A stretch of 64,000 nucleotides of DNA, from contig CM055095.1 in NCBI GenBank assembly GCA_029204225.1, forward strand, positions 35,491,078 through 35,555,077, written 5' to 3'. Numbering within the stretch: position 1 is the first letter of the stretch; each line of letters opens with the position of its first letter. The notes beneath the pieces are model-generated. The model did no database searches and had not been told where the DNA came from. It was given only the letters and a program-made list of their open reading frames with translations. Both the position numbers and the translations under genes were made by a program. Shown in pieces: positions 59,523 to 64,000 of the stretch. This DNA is from Diphasiastrum complanatum. Taxonomy: Eukaryota; Streptophyta; Lycopodiopsida; Lycopodiales; Lycopodiaceae.

Positions 59523-60343
59523 TGTGGGGTTGAGGATCTCTCGTAGTATAGCCCTTCCACCTATCAACAAAGGTTAGATCACTGGATAGGTACCTAACTA
59601 TGCATAGATGCTACTTTTAGTTAATTTCCTACTTTCTCCCTTAACTCTACTCACCACTATAGTACTCCTCTTTAACTCTACTCCTCTACACTAACATTCA
59701 TCATGGTTTTGGTTGAAGAGAAGGAATGGAGAAGAAGAGATTGAGAAGGGAAGAGAAAGAGAGAGATGGAGAGTGAGGGTGGAGGTTAGCTCAAATGCTC
59801 CTTATGCTTGCTAATGGAAAAGCATTCACTATGGCAAACAATAAACATGGAAATAGAAAGCAATGGAAAACACAATCAAGAGCAATAACAAGTAGTGATT
59901 AGCAAATGAGGATGCTTCTCTTCCAAAAATGGTAGAGTTTCCTCCTTCTCATTAAGCATGAAAATAGTGTACAAATGGTGCCTTTTTATAAAATGGGGAA
60001 GGCCCTTGCCCCTCAATCTTATTGGCTAATATTCACAATGATCCTATCCATTCATCTTGGACCCAACTTGATCCAAGGGTCCACAAAAAGTACATTAGAA
60101 ATCACAAGATTCAAGTGAGTCCCAATTTGGACCCGACTCTAAAAAGTAATCTCTAAGTTTAAAAATGACATTGGGCCTCTAGTTTTATTTTAATTCCAAG
60201 GCCCAAGTCAAGTTTATTTTATTTACAACTCTAATTGCGTGCTCATTGGGCCATGGGCTTATACACGCAGGATGTCATGCCCTCGCAACATATTTTATTG
60301 GAAGATTTTATTTATTTACACTTTGTTGGGAATACCCCCAACA
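59523..60343 (-). repeat. Gypsy 5' LTR, 821 bp
   Basis: Minus strand TGTTGGGGGTATTCCC...CCCCACA, TG...CA, next to the PBS. The TATA-like ATTTATAAAAAG is conserved with the fragment at 52.47-52.89 kb. No 3' LTR inside the window for this element. Confidence 0.9.
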
Positions 60344-60424
60344 ACTTTCCATGGGAAAGGTTGAAATAAAAATGCATTTCTATGAAGATTTGCCTCCATT
60401 GCTCGTCAACGACGGGCACTCTTT

Positions 60425-60645
60425 ACTAGTATATATATATTTAAACTTATACACTTTTGTATGCATGGGTGAGGGGACCCATGCATCCTCCTCCCCTCAC
60501 CCATGCATACACATTTTTTGAACTAAAAATTAAGGATGTATGGGGTGCCCACCCCATACATCTTCTTTTGACACATTTTTTGAACTAAAAATTGAGGATG
60601 TATGGAGTGCCCACCCCATACATCTTCTTTTGACACATTTTTTAG
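60425..60645. repeat. TA-anchored hairpin repeat, copy 2
   Basis: Starts TATATATATTTAAACTTATACAC. It has a 20-bp perfect inverted pair TGTATGCATGGGTGAGGGGA / TCCCCTCACCCATGCATACA with a ~14-nt loop (about 60458-60511). Then come two 61-bp direct repeats, each carrying a GTATGGGGTGCC / CACCCCATAC palindrome (about 60538 and 60599). Confidence 0.85.
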
Positions 60646-60749
60646 TTATGACTTTTGTTTATTTATGGGAAAAGTGCATCTCCCCACACATATATACATT
60701 CATGTGCATTGAGGGTAGGGCCCATAAAAGAATGGATTCAATGTGGAAC

Positions 60750-61400
60750 TTTTAAAACTTTAACTCTAAGTTTAAGTCTTTGTGAGCTTTGAAGTGATTT
60801 TAGAACTTCAACTTTGCACTTCTTTGAAGTTTAACTTTTTGTGAACTATGAAGTTTAAAAAAGATGCAAATGGACACAAGAATCTATGTAATGTGAACCT
60901 TTAAGTAAATGGACACAAGAATCTATGTAATTGTGAAAGTTTAAGTAAATGGACGCATAATCTAAATAATCTATTTAAGGTGAAAGTATTAAAATTTCAA
61001 CTTTAAATTAGAGTCTTTTGTGAACTTTGAATTTCACAAGCCATTTAAATGGACAAGGAATCTATGTAACCTCATAGAGCCTAATTAATGTGAAAGCTAT
61101 AAGGCTTCAACTTGAAGTAATTCTAAAACTTCCACTTTGGAGTTTAACTCTTTTGTGAACTTTGAATTGAAGTTTAAAAAAAAGATGTAGTGGACAAGGA
61201 ATCTATGTCATCTCATAGAATCTAATTAGAATCTATGTAATCTCATAAAACCTAATTAATGCAAAGTTTTAAAACTTCAACTTTGAAGTTGAAGTCTTTG
61301 AAAAGTTTGAAGTTTCAAAGAGATGGAAAATGAAATACTATAACTATGAACTTTCAACTTGAAGCTATTTGAGAATATTGTAACATGCATTACTTCATAA
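60750..61400. repeat. Degenerate tandem repeat rich in AACTTTGAAGTT-type palindromes
   Basis: Recurrent blocks: AATGGACA(C)AAGGAATCTATGTAA, TGTGAA(A)GTTT and CTTCAACTTTGAAGTTGAAG (about 61275-61295). Periodicity is irregular. No coding potential. Confidence 0.65.
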
Positions 61401-61548
61401 TTAACCTTTAACTTAAATATTCTCAAAACTTTAAATGCATTGTGAAGTTTCATTACCCATGACATGACACAACACGACATGACACGGCACGAAATCAGTC
61501 GTGCTCCACGAACTGCCAAGAAGATCAGTCAAGTACCAAGGGGTACAA

Positions 61549-61885
61549 ACATTTGATCAGATATTATGACATCAGCAGAAGTGTTCTAGATCGTGGGTAA
61601 TCTGCCACTCTTGTAATTCACGAATTAGTTGTAGATGTTTAATCTTTCTAATCTATAAGTTACAAGACGCGACACGAAATTGTTCGCAAACTATATACTT
61701 TCTGATTGATGCATAATACAGTAAGTCTAATGCTAGTAAGCAAGACAAGAGTCAGAAGACGAATTATTCAGAATACGAGTTCGTCTGCATGCGAGAAAAT
61801 TTTGCATAGGATTTGTAGATCCAAAAGTCCGCTAGTAAGCAAGACACGAATTCGTGAACATTTCACAGAAAGGCCTCTGTCACCG
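61549..61885 (+). repeat. Truncated LTR, homologue of 8992-9653
   Basis: Matches the outer ~300 bp of the LTR at 9.0-9.65 kb in reverse orientation: 'AATCTGCCACTCTTGTAATTC', 'TTAGTTGTAGATGTTTAATC', 'GCTAGTAAGCAAGAC'. The PBS-proximal half is absent. It ends where minus-strand accessory-ORF coding begins. Confidence 0.75.
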
Positions 61886-61889
61886 GTTA

Positions 61890-64000
61890 CTAAGGTTCTT
61901 GGGTTTCACGTAAGCGATAGGTCCTGATGGCCGCAGGGTCCTGTTCAAATAGCTGTTGTCGGCACTCAAGTTGTGGTTGGAGGGGAAGGAGTGCTTGCAG
62001 CTCGTTGTCTTTTAGAATATATGCCGAAAATGATATCTGCCACCCGCCTCTTGAAGACTCATGGGGATACTTGGCTAGAAACTCATTGATTTTCTCCTCC
62101 ATGGACTTTGGACGTCGAAAAGCATGGCTGGAAGATATGGATCTCGAGCCGCAAGATGTAGAGGCTTGGCCCTCCCCCTGGTTCTGATCTTGATCTTGAT
62201 TGTCCATTCCTGTATCGGGGGGCCTTGATCCTGTACAGTTGGTCTCTCGGCATGTGCGTCTTGCTCTTGATTGGAACTGGTGCTGGCCGGGTCTTTCAAG
62301 GGTGGCAGTGGAATCACCACTACGATTGATTGTGGTTGCTGCTCCATACTCTTCTAGCAAGCCTTCAGATCATTCTTTGCTTGTGCCAACTCTTGCAATT
62401 CCCCTCGCCGATAGTTGTCGAAATCCGCCTGGTACTTGGCAAATGTATCGGTATAGACCTGCACCTGTTTTCTGAGGAGATCCACCTCAGCTTGGCTGAG
62501 GGGTCTGTTGACGGGTGCAGGTTGTGCCAGCCATGCCATCTTCTCTGCTTGTAGGGCCGTCACCTCTACTCCTAGGCATTGGTTTTTTGTTTCCAATACT
62601 GAAATTTGGGCCTAGAGCGGAATGAGACATTGTTGTAGTTGTTGTTGGATCTCCTGGACCTTGGTCTGGGCATCCGTGGTAGATTTGGATAGGGCTGTGA
62701 CATATCCTTGGAGATCTGCTTCATACTTCTTAATCTTTCCACCTTAGCTTTTTCTGATTGTTCATGTTGTTGGGCGATCAGCAGGACTTGTTGTGACTGA
62801 CTGATCTTAGCCAGCAGCTGAGTGTTGCTCATTGCTAACTCCAATACACGACCATCCAACTTTGTTTTGGCAACTACCGCTTCCTAGACATAAGCTCCCA
62901 AGATCTGGTAGGTCGTCGTGATATGTATAGGACCGGTCGGTACACTGGTGCTAGCAAGGGCTTGTTGTGAGGAGGTCACAACGACCTGTATTGTGTCATC
63001 GTCGTCTTTGATAAGTTTCTCTGGAGATTTTATGCCATCAGGTGCGGTTGGGGTCAGCACAATCTGGCGAAGGTATGAACGTTGTCTGCACAAATGCGTC
63101 ATCAGGCAACCATTTGGTTGCCCCCAACAGCCTTTACTAGAGTGATGGGTGGTGTGGGAAGAGTGAAAGTGGCAATGAGGGTGGCAGTTGGAATAGAAAC
63201 TATGGTGGTGGCAGTAGCAAGGGGAATGGAAGAAGCGATGGTAATGGAAGTTGGAGACCAAACAAGGATGACGAGGAAGGTGTGGAAGAGGAAGAAACAT
63301 CTACAGATGTGGTTTGTACAGATGAAAGAAGAACGGAAGCAGAAGCAGCAGTGGAGGGGTGAACTGAAGAAGATGTGGTGGTGGTAGAAACGGAAGTGGT
63401 GGTGGTGGTGGTGCGGCATTTGGTAGCAGGTAATGTAGATGAAGAGCGGGCAGCGCCACGCATTCTCTTGTTGGCCGTCATGTCAATAACTACAGGTTGA
63501 TGGGAGGTGGAGGCATCAAAAGGTGGGTACAATGAAGTGTGTGGGACGGAGGTGGACAAAACAGAGGATCGGTGAAACCCACACACCTTCTCTTCGAGAA
63601 GCGCACAAGCAAAGTTACATAGTTGGGGACTTGTTGTGATGCGATCACGCGTGTTAGGTTTGATGGCAATGGAAAGCTCGTGGAGCAGGAAGGTATGCCA
63701 ATCGTATGGCATTACCGAGGGGCTCGGGAATTCTATAAAAGATTCCATGATCTGGCTGAGCAGCTTAAATTGGATGCGATCCTTGCAAAATGTTGAAACA
63801 ACTAGAAAGTTGTCCGCAAAGGCGCATAGCAAATGCGCAGCGGCCTATATTGTTGGGTACATGATAGCCTCTATTAGGTACTCGTTGTTAGTCTAGATCA
63901 AGATTTCAGGGACAGTCTGGGTTATGAAGGGCTTGATCAGGCTTTTGGCTTGGCGGTGGGAGATAGGTTGACGATCACTGGACACAATGTTGACAGTGAC
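61890..64000 (-). pseudogene. Accessory ORF of a Gypsy-type element, second copy, runs off window
   Basis: Minus strand. From the window edge to about 63560: 'LLCAFADNFLVVSTFCKDRI', 'PYDWHTFLLHELSIAIKPNT'. This is globular with two in-frame stops near 63893 and 63844. Then a Ser/Thr-rich low-complexity stretch (63440-63200), coiled coils (62859-62572 'AQQHEQSEKAKVERLRSMK'; 62596-62354 'LLRKQVQVYTDTFAKYQAD'), and finally 'FRRPKSMEEKINEFLAKYPH' followed by ESSRGGW (about 62040-62110) and 'RQQLFEQDPAAIRTY'. The last block aligns with 38.76-38.95 kb. Frameshifts near 62860, 62580 and 62360. Truncated at about 61888 by an LTR fragment. Function unknown. Confidence 0.5.

Noticed and set aside
62884-63419. 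His/Ser-rich minus ORFs and Val/Met/Glu-rich plus ORFs
   Set aside because: Alternative-frame shadows of the Ser/Thr-rich low-complexity part of the accessory ORF.

Overview
The window looks like nuclear DNA of a vascular plant with a large, repeat-choked genome. The evidence is one plant-type laccase gene with the usual six-exon structure, canonical GT-AG introns elsewhere, plant lineages of Copia and Gypsy LTR retrotransposons, an En/Spm (CACTA) fragment, a hAT fragment, and several (GA)n tracts of about 100 bp. A Penelope-like reverse transcriptase relic and a DUF7869-type transposase-like relic make a fern or gymnosperm more likely than a crop angiosperm. That placement is inference from memory, not a search result. 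I saw no bacterial, organellar, rRNA or CRISPR signature.

Layout. 0-4.4 kb: convergent Copia gag relics, a Copia leader/LTR and a Copia integrase-RT fragment. 4.4-9.7 kb: a (CT)n tract, a decayed DUF7869-like gene, repeat-bearing small ORFs and an LTR with primer-binding site. 9.7-14.4 kb: a decayed Gypsy gag-pol on the minus strand, then a plus-strand Gypsy 3' LTR. 15.8-18.6 kb: the laccase gene (minus), the only gene here that looks intact. 19-25.5 kb: Gypsy relics and a Gypsy LTR/PBS/leader. 25.67-32.23 kb: a well-delimited LTR element (653/654-bp LTRs, 5-bp ATAAT target duplication, PBS, polypurine tract). It carries an unfamiliar ORF and a CACTA fragment instead of gag-pol, and sits inside an older Copia LTR. 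33.1-35.9 kb: a Copia gag scrap and a Gypsy leader made of eight ~150-160 bp repeats. 35.9-41.8 kb: Penelope-like RT, coiled-coil accessory ORFs, and a compact Gypsy gag with a putative 95-bp LTR. 44.3-46.6 kb: Gypsy gag-pro-RT. 46.6-50.9 kb: a non-autonomous Copia derivative. 50.9-52.1 kb: a spliced C48 (Ulp1)-like protease gene with one frameshift. 52.5-56.6 kb: LTR fragment, Copia gag-protease and hAT. 56.7-64 kb: microsatellites, a Gypsy 5' end whose leader has the same repeat design as the 34-kb array, hairpin repeats, and a second copy of the accessory ORF family running off the window.

The laccase is probably the only working host gene: a secreted multicopper oxidase. Everything else is nested, mostly dead mobile DNA. 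Many disablements are compatible with C-to-T/G-to-A change, as expected for methylated transposons. The most interesting non-routine items are the LTR element carrying an unfamiliar ORF plus CACTA cargo, the hairpin-forming tandem repeats in Gypsy 5' leaders, the two-locus coiled-coil accessory ORF family, the DUF7869-like relic, the C48-like spliced gene, and a laccase with Met at the type-1 copper axial position.
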